Positions 36,261 to 45,049 of a stretch of 64,000 nt of DNA are shown one piece after another. The DNA comes from Neobacillus bataviensis LMG 21833 (GTDB lineage: Bacteria > Bacillota > Bacilli > Bacillales > Cytobacillaceae). A model generated the notes under the pieces. The model was not told the origin of the DNA. It worked only from the letters and a program-made list of their open reading frames with translations, and did no database searches. Made by a program: the position numbers and the translations under genes. Positions within the stretch are counted from its first letter, which is position 1; each line of letters begins with the position of its first letter. The stretch covers positions 79,197-143,196 of the forward strand of contig NZ_AJLS01000137.1 in NCBI RefSeq assembly GCF_000307875.1, in the 5' to 3' direction.

Positions 36261-36893
36261 TTGAAACAATTAAGAGAACGTTTAAAGCCTTTATCGACTA
36301 AAGGAAAAATAGAGTATTTAATTCAGTATTATTCCTTTCACTTTATCGTGGCGATTGTGATCATTGTTTTTCTTGCAATGGGTATTCATACCTTTACAAA
36401 TCAGCAAAAAGAGATCTTAGGCGTACGTGTTGTTGGAGCGAATGTGACTGACAGCCAGGCAAACGATGTACAAAAAGAGCTAGAAAAATTATTACTTGAT
36501 AGTAAGCAGTCTCAAAACGAGAAGCTGTCGGTTATTTCATACAACACAAGCGATGTTGCAGACAATCCCGTATCGGTCGAGAGAATTCAAAAATTGGCAG
36601 CAGAAATAGCGGCAAAAGAAGTGGATGTGCTGTTGGTAGATGAAGAGACTTTTCACCAGTTTAACCAAGACGGTACTAATTTATATGATTTGAGCAGTAT
36701 AAAGGACTTTAAGGATTGGAACGGACCCAAATATTCACCAGAGCAAGATACATCTAAAATTACGGGAGTGGATGTGTCAAATGTTCCTATTTTTACTTCC
36801 TTAACTGGCAGTCCTAAACCGCTTATACTTGCTGTGGTCACAAATACGGAACGATTAGACGTGGTCAAAGAGTTAAGCCATTTTCTAAAATAG
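36261..36893 (+). CDS. Membrane-anchored protein of unknown function, possible binding-protein-like domain
   Basis: Not recognised as a named family. It has 210 residues with a basic N-terminus, one membrane helix at about residues 28-48 and a probable outward-facing domain of about 160 residues. The segment V-D-V-L-L-V-D-E-E-T-F, then L-Y-D-L-S, resembles a strand-helix unit of type 2 solute-binding proteins, so a tethered ligand-binding module is possible (inference). GAGGTGAC precedes the start TTG. It lies 24 bp before the membrane-bound AraC regulator, so both are likely co-expressed and may form a sensory pair. Confidence 0.6.
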   Translation: MKQLRERLKPLSTKGKIEYLIQYYSFHFIVAIVIIVFLAMGIHTFTNQQKEILGVRVVGANVTDSQANDVQKELEKLLLDSKQSQNEKLSVISYNTSDVADNPVSVERIQKLAAEIAAKEVDVLLVDEETFHQFNQDGTNLYDLSSIKDFKDWNGPKYSPEQDTSKITGVDVSNVPIFTSLTGSPKPLILAVVTNTERLDVVKELSHFLK

Positions 36894-36917
36894 AGAAGCG
36901 GAAGAAAGGAGCTTAAG

Positions 36918-39215
36918 ATGTTTGATAGACTTGAAAAAATTAATATTTTTCGGAAGTTTTTATTATCTTATATTTTGATTCTGATTATTCCACTATTAGC
37001 GAGTTTCATTATTTACCAAATTAGTATTTATAAAATAAAAGAAAATGCAAGTGCAACCAGTCAAAATTTGCTGAATCAAACGAAGGACATTATCGATCAA
37101 AAAAATGATGAGATAGAAAAATTTGTTTATCAGATGTCATTGAATCCAGAAATTAATCAACTTATGTACCAAAAATCGACGGTTGATATGAATCTCGCAT
37201 ACGATCTCTATAAAGTGCAAAAAAGTATTCATCCATATGGGTATACCAATAAGTTATTTCGGAACTTTTATATCTATTTTAGCCAGATCGACACCATCGT
37301 ATCTCCTGAGTCATCGTACGTTCGTACAAAGGATTATTATAACACCCATCTCTATGAGGGCCTAAGTTATGAGGAGTGGAAAAAGAACATCAATCAAACG
37401 TATCTTTCCCGCTATTATTTACCCTCCACGAAAGTGAAGATGGGGCAAAGTACAGAACGGATTATTACCTATGTGCAATCACTCCCTTTTAATAATAGAG
37501 AAAATCCGAAAGCGAACATCGTGGTGATGATCAATGAAACTGAAATCACCAGTTTGCTGCATCGGATTTCTTCACAATATGATGGTTCTACCTTTATTCT
37601 TGATGATAAAGGAAAAGTACTTGCGGGCGATAACATGGATAGAAATTTGATTTCTTTTGAAAAATCTACTGGAAAATTCTCAATTAAAGATCATGATAAG
37701 AAGTATATGTATATGGAAACGAAGTCAAATAATAATAAATGGACATATGTTGCCGTTATTTCGAAAGATAAGATATCAGAGGACGTTAGTTTTATTCAAA
37801 CCATCGGTGTAGTCCTGGCATTTTTTACGATAATTGCCGGTTTATTTACTGCCTATCTATTTTCCTATAAAAATAGTATTCCGCTCAATCGCCTTCTGGG
37901 CGTTATGAACATTACAGATATCGGAAAAGTAGCCGATCCTTATGATTTTATCCATAGTAATGTGGAAGAGGTAGTCGCTAAAAATGATCAACTTAAGGCC
38001 CAAATACAAAACCAGCTGCCTATATTACAAGATTCGGTGATTCAAAAATTGGTTTTGGGGAATTTTATCTCTTCTGACAAAATACAACTTCTAATTGATC
38101 AAGCCAGCCTGCCGTTAAAAGGGTCTTTTGGTTATGTTGGTATCGTACAAATTATTCATATGTTGAATGAACTGGATAAGGGTATGCTTGAAGAAATGAA
38201 TGTAGCCCAGCTATTCATCCAAAATGAATTAACAGATCTTTTTAATGGAGAGATCATGCTCTCCAATATGGACAAAGACCAAGTCCTTTTCCTACTTTCA
38301 TATGAAAAAAAGAGATCGCTTCAAGAAACGAAAAGAATGGAAGAGCGACTAAATTTATTTATTAAAAAAATAGAAGAGAAGTATAGCTTGAATGTGAATA
38401 TTGGGATTGGCAGCCCATTTGAACAGTTAACCTATATTCAACAATCCTTTGAGGAGGCAAAGCTAAGTTTACCATTTAATCAATCCGTTGATCAGCAAGG
38501 TTCATTCTATAAATTTGAGCAACAGCATCAAGAAAGCACAATTGATTATTATTTTCCAATTGAGGTAGAACTTCGACTTATAAATGCTGTACAGAACGGA
38601 GAAATAAAGGAAGTAAAAGGGCTTCTTGATAAGGTAGTCTTCGAAAATGTTGAAAAAAGAATGTTAACACAGCCAATAGGAGTACAATTATTGGCTGCTT
38701 TAAATGGAACCATTATAAGAATTCTTTCGAAAAATAAACAATTAAATACGGTAATGGCAGATAACATGCATGATCGTGTTGAAGAATTGATGACAAATAA
38801 GGGCAGCTTTACGAAAACTATAAAGCAGATCAAAGAAATAATGATTGAAATGGCAGAGAGTATCTATGAAAATAAGTCTGTTGGCAGGCAGCAAGTCGTT
38901 TTTCGGATGAAGGAATGGATTAAAAAGAATTATAGTGATCCAGATCTAACGTTGTATAAAATTTCTGAAGCAATTGGAATTCCTGAAAAAATGGTACCAT
39001 TGACTTTTAAAGAAGCTGTGGGCGTCAACATTTCAGATTTTATTGAGGACGTACGCATCAATTTTGCTAAAACAAAATTAATTCATTCGGATGATTCGAT
39101 TGAGGATATCGCTTTGCACTCCGGATATAACAGTGCCCATACCTTTAGACGTGCATTTAAGCGCAATACGGGGTCAACCCCATCAGAATTTCGAAAAATG
39201 ATGAATGATGCGTAA
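36918..39215 (+). CDS. Membrane-bound AraC-family regulator (YtdP-like)
   Basis: A 765-residue one-component sensor/regulator. Membrane helices at about residues 13-35 and 295-318 flank an extracellular Cache-like domain. A long cytoplasmic region with GGDEF-like remnants follows (about 370-540), ending in an AraC-type double helix-turn-helix (about 663-762; S-G-Y-N-S-A-H-T-F-R-R-A-F-K-R and T-P-S-E-F-R-K-M). Such proteins sit beside LplABC-type importers and activate them when the glycan is sensed. GAAAGGAG precedes the ATG. The following 236-bp gap leads to importer cassette 3, its likely target. Confidence 0.9.
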   Translation: MFDRLEKINIFRKFLLSYILILIIPLLASFIIYQISIYKIKENASATSQNLLNQTKDIIDQKNDEIEKFVYQMSLNPEINQLMYQKSTVDMNLAYDLYKVQKSIHPYGYTNKLFRNFYIYFSQIDTIVSPESSYVRTKDYYNTHLYEGLSYEEWKKNINQTYLSRYYLPSTKVKMGQSTERIITYVQSLPFNNRENPKANIVVMINETEITSLLHRISSQYDGSTFILDDKGKVLAGDNMDRNLISFEKSTGKFSIKDHDKKYMYMETKSNNNKWTYVAVISKDKISEDVSFIQTIGVVLAFFTIIAGLFTAYLFSYKNSIPLNRLLGVMNITDIGKVADPYDFIHSNVEEVVAKNDQLKAQIQNQLPILQDSVIQKLVLGNFISSDKIQLLIDQASLPLKGSFGYVGIVQIIHMLNELDKGMLEEMNVAQLFIQNELTDLFNGEIMLSNMDKDQVLFLLSYEKKRSLQETKRMEERLNLFIKKIEEKYSLNVNIGIGSPFEQLTYIQQSFEEAKLSLPFNQSVDQQGSFYKFEQQHQESTIDYYFPIEVELRLINAVQNGEIKEVKGLLDKVVFENVEKRMLTQPIGVQLLAALNGTIIRILSKNKQLNTVMADNMHDRVEELMTNKGSFTKTIKQIKEIMIEMAESIYENKSVGRQQVVFRMKEWIKKNYSDPDLTLYKISEAIGIPEKMVPLTFKEAVGVNISDFIEDVRINFAKTKLIHSDDSIEDIALHSGYNSAHTFRRAFKRNTGSTPSEFRKMMNDA

Positions 39216-39292
39216 AATTTTGGGAAACCTAGGCGGGAAAATTAAATTGTACCCTATAAATTTAGTGTACGGTCTCATAGCTTTTTACTGAG

Positions 39293-39319
39293 AAAACCCT
39301 TGATATATAGGGTTTTTTT
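39293..39319 (+). terminator. Terminator after the AraC regulator
   Basis: AAAACCCT (39293-39300) pairs with AGGGTTTT (39309-39316), an 8-nt loop, then T residues to 39319. Confidence 0.75.
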
Positions 39320-39371
39320 GCTGTACCTTATAAATTTTATCGCCTCTTTCTAATTTTCGGAAAATTCATTA

Positions 39372-39385
39372 TGATAGCGGTAACA
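39372..39385. promoter_or_regulatory. Probable LacI 2 operator before importer cassette 3
   Basis: TGATAGCGGTAACA matches TGTTATCGATAACA at 11 of 14 positions with the central CG kept. It lies 67 bp before the permease start, downstream of a TATGAT at 39369-39374. Confidence 0.5.
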
Positions 39386-39451
39386 TATTTAATACCAAGT
39401 TCAAATTTTTATTTTCGCAGCAGTGAAGGCATTAAAAAATGGGGGGGTTTT

Positions 39452-40423
39452 ATGAAAACTGAAGTGATGAATCAACAGCGACTGAAGACTGCAGCTATTG
39501 AGAAAGAAGTTGTTTCAAAACGATCAAACTGGAAAAAAATAAAGAAACACTGGCAATTATACTTTCTAGTTGCCATCCCATTAGTGTTTTTGATCATCTT
39601 TAAGTATATCCCGATGGCAGGGATTGTGATCGCATTTAAAGATTATAGTGTCGTAAAAGGGATTGCCGGAAGTGACTGGGTTGGATTGAAGTATTTCAAA
39701 GACTTTTTTCTAAGCCCGAACTTTTCCCTATTATTAAAAAATACCCTTGGGTTAAGCGTTTACGGACTACTAGTAGGATTTATTTGTCCTATCATACTCG
39801 CACTGGCTTTAAATGAAGTACAAAATGCCCGTTTCAAAAAAATTGTTCAGACTGTTACGTACGCACCTTACTTTATCTCAACGGTCATTATGGTATCGAT
39901 CATCATCTTGTTTTTATCACCATCTGCAGGATTTATTAATAATATTCTAGGCCTATTCGGAATGGAACCAATCAATTTCTTAGGGAATCCATCCTATTTC
40001 AAATCCATCTATGTCTGGTCAGATGTGTGGCAAAATACGGGATATGCAACGATTATTTATTTAGCAGCCCTGGCAGGCGTTGATACACAGTTGTATGAAG
40101 CGGCTAAGGTAGATGGGGCAAATCGCTTTCAAAAGATTATGAATGTGGACCTCCCAGGAATATTCCCGATAATAATTGTCTTATTAATTCTTAATGTTGG
40201 GAGTATCATGTCGCTTGGATTTGAAAAAATCTATCTATTACAAAATCCGTTAAATACGAATTCATCTGAGGTCATTTCAACCTATGTTTACAAGGTAGGT
40301 TTGCTTGGAGCAAACTTTAGTTTCGCATCAGCAGTTGGTTTATTCAATTCAATTGTGAACTTTATCTTAATCTTTACCGCGAACACAATATCCAAACGAT
40401 TCTCGTCATCGAGCTTATGGTAG
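39452..40423 (+). CDS. ABC importer 3, permease A (LplB type)
   Basis: A 323-residue LplB-type permease from the ATG at 39452, which follows a G-rich ribosome site (GGGGGGG). An in-frame ATG at 39371 overlaps the operator and lacks a ribosome site. It has a charged N-terminus, six predicted helices and the EAA loop Y-E-A-A-K-V-D-G-A-N-R-F-Q-K-I. Paralogue of the permeases at 7253 and 16955. Position in the LacI 2/fucose region suggests a fucosylated oligosaccharide as cargo. Confidence 0.92.
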   Translation: MKTEVMNQQRLKTAAIEKEVVSKRSNWKKIKKHWQLYFLVAIPLVFLIIFKYIPMAGIVIAFKDYSVVKGIAGSDWVGLKYFKDFFLSPNFSLLLKNTLGLSVYGLLVGFICPIILALALNEVQNARFKKIVQTVTYAPYFISTVIMVSIIILFLSPSAGFINNILGLFGMEPINFLGNPSYFKSIYVWSDVWQNTGYATIIYLAALAGVDTQLYEAAKVDGANRFQKIMNVDLPGIFPIIIVLLILNVGSIMSLGFEKIYLLQNPLNTNSSEVISTYVYKVGLLGANFSFASAVGLFNSIVNFILIFTANTISKRFSSSSLW

Positions 40424-40434
40424 GAGGGAAGGAT

Positions 40435-41331
40435 ATGAAGAAAACGAAACAAACAAGGGTTAAAGAATCAAAAACCGATCGAATTTTTATGGGAGCCGTT
40501 TACGTATTCTTAACACTCGTTTTACTAGCTGTGCTCTATCCGCTAATCTATATTGTGAGCGCTTCATTTAGTAGTGCATCTGCTGTGACATCCGGAAGTG
40601 TATGGCTGCTGCCTGTCGAACCAACCCTATTAGGGTATACGACGGTATTTAAGAATCCGCAAATTCTGCAAGGGTTCTCGAATTCACTGTTCTATACAGT
40701 TGTAGGAACATTTATTAGTGTCAGTGTCACGATTATGCTCGCTTATCCACTTTCAAGAAAGACATTTTATGGACGAAAATTGATCATGATCTTACTTGTT
40801 TTTACGATGATTTTTGATGGTGGATTAATTCCGTTGTATCTTGTTGTAAAAAATCTAAATCTAATAGATACCATATGGGCTCTTTTACTTCCGTCAGCCC
40901 TTGCCGTGTTCCAAGTAATAATTGCACGAACATTCTTCCAATCTACTATTCCAGATGAATTAGTAGAAGCGAGTGAAATGGATGGCTGCAGCGATATTGG
41001 CTTTATCTTTAAAGTCGTTTTACCGCTGGCTAAACCGATTATCGCCGTTCTAGTTCTCATGTATGCCGTTATGAAGTGGAATATGTACTTTGATGCATTG
41101 ATTTATTTGAAATCCGATGCACTCTATCCATTACAACTCATTTTAAGAAGCATCTTAATTTTGAATGCGGATCCATCAGGAAATGTTCAAGAGATGTTGA
41201 AACTTCAAGGATTAAAGGAACTAATGAAATACTCGTTAATTGTTGTTTCAAGTTTACCAGTTTTGGTTCTCTATCCTTTTGTTCAGAAGCATTTCGTAAA
41301 AGGAATGTTAATAGGGTCTGTAAAAGGATGA
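40435..41331 (+). CDS. ABC importer 3, permease B (YtcP/MalG type)
   Basis: A 298-residue MalG/YtcP-type permease. The ATG at 40435 is preferred over 40417 because AGGAGGG (40422-40428) lies 6 bp upstream of it. The EAA loop is V-E-A-S-E-M-D-G-C-S-D-I-G-F-I, and the C-terminus K-G-M-L-I-G-S-V-K-G is typical. It starts 11 bp after permease A and dimerises with it. Confidence 0.92.
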   Translation: MKKTKQTRVKESKTDRIFMGAVYVFLTLVLLAVLYPLIYIVSASFSSASAVTSGSVWLLPVEPTLLGYTTVFKNPQILQGFSNSLFYTVVGTFISVSVTIMLAYPLSRKTFYGRKLIMILLVFTMIFDGGLIPLYLVVKNLNLIDTIWALLLPSALAVFQVIIARTFFQSTIPDELVEASEMDGCSDIGFIFKVVLPLAKPIIAVLVLMYAVMKWNMYFDALIYLKSDALYPLQLILRSILILNADPSGNVQEMLKLQGLKELMKYSLIVVSSLPVLVLYPFVQKHFVKGMLIGSVKG

Positions 41332-41411
41332 TATAGGAAAATGTAGCTCTGCTAGTGATTGAACGTTAGAACATTTTATATAACGTTAAAAATGTTAAGG
41401 GGAGAATAAGG

Positions 41412-43058
41412 ATGAAAAAATTTACAGTCATTAGTTTTATGCTGTTATTATCAGTTGTCTTACTCATTACTGGATGTGTCCCGAGCAAGGACACTGCAGG
41501 TGGCAGTTCATCAAGTAAAGATCCAAATGGACCAGTTGAAGTCACCATTTTTACACCAAAATTAGGAAATGATGGCGATTTCGAAAATAATGAGTTCACT
41601 AAAATGGTTGAAAAGAAATTTAATATGAAAATTAAATGGGAATATGCGAATCAAGATGCTGCCAAAGAAAAACGTTCATTGTCTTTAGCCAGCGGTGACT
41701 ATCCAGATGCGTATCTATTAGTAACATGGATTGATAATATTTCCAAGGTTGAAGCGCAAAAGTATGGAAAAGATGGTGTTTTCTTACCATTAAACGACCT
41801 TATTGATAAATATGGTACGAATATTAAAAAGGGTATGGAGCAAGTTCCTTATTTAGAAAAAGGGATTACAGCACCAGATGGGAATATTTATGGCTTACCA
41901 TTATTAGGTGAATGTTATCACTGCTCTAGATACGGGAAGATGTGGATCAATACAGATTGGTTGAAGAATTTGAACCTAGAAATGCCAAAAACGACAGAAG
42001 AATATAAAAAGGTGTTAGAGGCCTTTAAGAACAATGATCCAAATGGAAACGGCAAAAAAGATGAAGTACCATTAAGCGGAGAAAGCACGCAGGTCGGTGG
42101 AAATCCAGTCCAATTTTTAATGAGTGCGTTTATTCCTGATAACGGAAAAGATTATATAAATGTTACCGATGGTAAATTATCATTGGGTGCCATGCAGCCA
42201 GAATGGAAAGAGGGGTTAAAATATGTAAACTCCTTATATAAAGAAGGATTAATTGACACTGGTGCCTTTACTCAAAATGGAGAAGCATTAAAACAATTGG
42301 GAACACCTAATGGAGAAGCTGTACTTGGAGCTTTTTCAGCAAGTCACTCAGGAGTTGGAGTGGATTTAAATTCAGAGCATTCCAAGGAATATGATGTTGT
42401 ACCTCCACTAAAAGGACCAGATGGTGCTCAATATACAACGTCTAATTACGGCAGTGTGGTTAACTTCGGTTTTGCAATTACTAACAAAGCGAAAGGAAAA
42501 AAAGCCGAGGCATTATTAAAATTAGCTGATTACTTGTATTCTGAAGAAGGTACATTGGCCATGACCTATGGAAAAGAAGGTGTTCATTGGAAGAAGGGTG
42601 GTCCAGAGGACATCGATTTAAACGGCAAACAGGCAAAATACGCAATCATTCCTCAAGATCCTAATATGAAAGAGGAAGATAAAGTTCATTACGGATGGGG
42701 AGAAAGAGGAGCAATATTGCAAACTAGAGAGTTTAGAGATTCTATTGGTACTGCAACGGATGAATGGACACCAGAAGGGTTTGAACGAAGATTATTTAAT
42801 GCTACGAAAAAATATGATGGATTTGAACCGAAAGAACAATTCAACTCTTTAGCGGTCTGGGTTGATCCAAAGGATGCCCAAGAACTAAACCTATTGCAAG
42901 TAAATATCAATAAGTACATTGAAGAAAACATGGTTCAGTTCGTGACCGGTTCGAAGGACATCGATAAAGAATGGGACAAGTACATTGCTGGTTTTAAAAA
43001 TTTACAAGTTGACCGCTATTTAGAAATCTATCAAAAAGCGTATGATTTAGGAAAATAA
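41412..43058 (+). CDS. ABC importer 3, sugar-binding lipoprotein
   Basis: A 548-residue solute-binding lipoprotein with lipobox I-T-G-C (Cys22), a Ser-rich linker and the D-P-N-G-N-G-K-K-D-E motif at about residue 210. AAGGGGAG precedes the ATG. A small AT-rich hairpin (41370-41377 with 41389-41396) just upstream lacks a T tract and may stabilise this part of the mRNA. The gene ends before a strong terminator. Cargo is probably a fucosylated oligosaccharide, by context. Confidence 0.92.
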   Translation: MKKFTVISFMLLLSVVLLITGCVPSKDTAGGSSSSKDPNGPVEVTIFTPKLGNDGDFENNEFTKMVEKKFNMKIKWEYANQDAAKEKRSLSLASGDYPDAYLLVTWIDNISKVEAQKYGKDGVFLPLNDLIDKYGTNIKKGMEQVPYLEKGITAPDGNIYGLPLLGECYHCSRYGKMWINTDWLKNLNLEMPKTTEEYKKVLEAFKNNDPNGNGKKDEVPLSGESTQVGGNPVQFLMSAFIPDNGKDYINVTDGKLSLGAMQPEWKEGLKYVNSLYKEGLIDTGAFTQNGEALKQLGTPNGEAVLGAFSASHSGVGVDLNSEHSKEYDVVPPLKGPDGAQYTTSNYGSVVNFGFAITNKAKGKKAEALLKLADYLYSEEGTLAMTYGKEGVHWKKGGPEDIDLNGKQAKYAIIPQDPNMKEEDKVHYGWGERGAILQTREFRDSIGTATDEWTPEGFERRLFNATKKYDGFEPKEQFNSLAVWVDPKDAQELNLLQVNINKYIEENMVQFVTGSKDIDKEWDKYIAGFKNLQVDRYLEIYQKAYDLGK

Positions 43059-43077
43059 GAAACCAATATTATAAAAG

Positions 43078-43119
43078 AGAATACACGAAAGTCATTTACT
43101 GACGTGTATTCTTTTTTTT
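43078..43119 (+). terminator. Terminator after importer cassette 3
   Basis: AGAATACACG (43078-43087) pairs with CGTGTATTCT (43103-43112), a 15-nt loop, then T8. The GH110 gene starts 21 bp later, so readthrough or a hidden promoter must supply it. Confidence 0.85.
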
Positions 43120-43140
43120 CATAAGGCGGGGATTGAAGAG

Positions 43141-45036
43141 ATGAGCGCAAGAATCATTGATGTAAGAGAATATGTCGGAGAAGCAAACTCAATTAAAGAT
43201 TATTCCCCCATCGTACATAAAATTTTTCAAGAAATAAAAGGGACAAAGGAAGACATCATTCTTTCTTTTCCCAAAGGAATCTATCATTTTTACCCTGATC
43301 ATGCACCGAAAAGAGCTTTTCATACATCAAATACAGATACGAGAAGACATCCGATTAAGACAGTTTGTTTTCTAATTGAGGAACAGGAAAATGTAACAAT
43401 TGAAGGAAATGGATCTTTCTTTTATTTTCACGGAGATGTAATGGGACTAGGGATTTTTCACTCGAAAAATATCCGTTTACAAAACTTCTCATGGGATTAT
43501 GAGGTATCAACTCTATCAGAATTAGTTGTCGAGAAAACTGTCGGGGAAAATGGCTGTTATTATGCGGAATATAAACTAGAGGAACATGTTCCCTATGAAA
43601 TTAGTGAAAATCAGCCTTATTTTTACTGGTTGAGTGAAAGGAGCCCTTATTCCAATGACTATTATTGGAAAGAGGAAGGGGCCAAAAATGATATGGTCAT
43701 CGTTGGCTTTGACGAATCGACTGGCGTGAAGAGAAGATATGGAGTCAATGAAGGACCTTTTGCTGAAAATAGATTGAAAATTGAGGAATTAGAGAGAAGC
43801 CACATTCGGATCCACTATAACGATTCCCTGCCAAAAGCTGTTGTTGAAAATCGTGTGTTTGAATTTTGTAAAGTAATCGATCGGAATACGGCTGGAGCGC
43901 TAATTTGGGAAAGTGAAAAAATAAGTTTGTCTAATGTAACCATTCATTATCTGCATGGTTTTGGCTTCCTAGTGCAAATGAGCGGTGATATTACGTTTCA
44001 GTCAACCGAGTTCATCCCAAATAGCGATATGGGTAAGCATGGATCAAGCTTTGCCGATTCCATTCATGTTTCAGGCGCTAAAGGTGTGATAACTGTGGAC
44101 GGGTGTACCTTTATGCATCCCCATGATGACCCCATTAATATCCACGGAACGTTCACAAGAATACAAAAGATAATCGATGAAAAAACGGTAGAAGTTATTT
44201 ATGCACACCCGCAGCAAAGCGGGTTCCCGCAATATCATATTGGGGATAAAGTGGCTTTTTTTAATCGGGCAACAATGGACGATGAGTTCGAAGAAGAGAT
44301 TGAAGTGACACATGTTGTTCATCCAGGACAGGATAAAAATGACCTTCAAACCATGCAAGTAACCTTTAACAAGGAGCTGCCATTTAATTCTGTACAAAAT
44401 GAGCAGGGCGAATTTGTATATGTCATGGAAAACGTGACGTATACACCAGAAGTAGTAATTAAGAATAGTCGGTTTGCCCATGTTCCGACCAGAGGGATCC
44501 TCTGTACAACACGGAGAAAAGTGTTAATTGAAGGTAATCATTTTCAAAATATGACAATGAGTACGATCTTTATATCCAATGATTCGAATGATTGGTATGA
44601 ATCGGGTCCTGTCAGGGATATGACGATTCGGGGGAACATCTTTCATGTGAGTCCGATTGAGGATTGGCATGATCGTAAACCAGCCATTTATATCCACCCA
44701 ATCCCGCTTGGCGAGATTCCGTCTACGGTACCTATTCATAAGAATATTACCGTAGAGAATAACACGTTTTATATGCAGCATGAATGTGTTGTTTCGGCAG
44801 AAAACGTGGAGAATTTAACGATCAGAGATAATAAGATTATGAAAGTGAATCCCTATAGAAAAAATGATGAAGTTCATGATGTATTATTTGAATTTGATAG
44901 ATGTAAAAATGTTTTATTAGAAGGAAATTCCTATGATGGGGATTTCGCAGCGTGTGCAAGGATAACGGAAATGAAAGATCGCGATCTAAAAATAAAAAAC
45001 GAACAGACAGCTGTATGGAGTTTTGAAACGAAATAA
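43141..45036 (+). CDS. GH110 alpha-galactosidase (alpha-1,3, cytoplasmic)
   Basis: A 631-residue right-handed beta-helix protein with GH110 hallmarks: F-A-D-S-I-H-V-S-G (Asp306) and [11 protein letters not shown] with Asp329/Asp330, and many repeated parallel-helix turns ([22 protein letters not shown]). Known GH110 enzymes are inverting alpha-1,3-galactosidases acting on blood-group-B and linear B structures or on some sulfated galactans. No signal peptide is present. GGCGGGGATTGAAGAG precedes the ATG. It is followed 13 bp later by the GH95 fucosidase, so galactose cap and fucose branch could be removed together. Confidence 0.85.
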   Translation: MSARIIDVREYVGEANSIKDYSPIVHKIFQEIKGTKEDIILSFPKGIYHFYPDHAPKRAFHTSNTDTRRHPIKTVCFLIEEQENVTIEGNGSFFYFHGDVMGLGIFHSKNIRLQNFSWDYEVSTLSELVVEKTVGENGCYYAEYKLEEHVPYEISENQPYFYWLSERSPYSNDYYWKEEGAKNDMVIVGFDESTGVKRRYGVNEGPFAENRLKIEELERSHIRIHYNDSLPKAVVENRVFEFCKVIDRNTAGALIWESEKISLSNVTIHYLHGFGFLVQMSGDITFQSTEFIPNSDMGKHGSSFADSIHVSGAKGVITVDGCTFMHPHDDPINIHGTFTRIQKIIDEKTVEVIYAHPQQSGFPQYHIGDKVAFFNRATMDDEFEEEIEVTHVVHPGQDKNDLQTMQVTFNKELPFNSVQNEQGEFVYVMENVTYTPEVVIKNSRFAHVPTRGILCTTRRKVLIEGNHFQNMTMSTIFISNDSNDWYESGPVRDMTIRGNIFHVSPIEDWHDRKPAIYIHPIPLGEIPSTVPIHKNITVENNTFYMQHECVVSAENVENLTIRDNKIMKVNPYRKNDEVHDVLFEFDRCKNVLLEGNSYDGDFAACARITEMKDRDLKIKNEQTAVWSFETK

Positions 45037-45049
45037 AGGAGAGTTAGGA

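Noticed and set aside
39249..39340. Direct repeat of GTACCYTATAAATTT around the terminator at 39293
   Set aside because: Two short AT-rich copies only, with mismatches; probably chance.
41370..41396. Hairpin before the importer 3 lipoprotein as a terminator
   Set aside because: AT-rich stem without a T tract; more likely an mRNA-stability hairpin or chance.
44071..44481. 136-codon minus-strand open frame inside the GH110 gene
   Set aside because: Antisense shadow of a well-supported gene; no ribosome site or recognisable domain.
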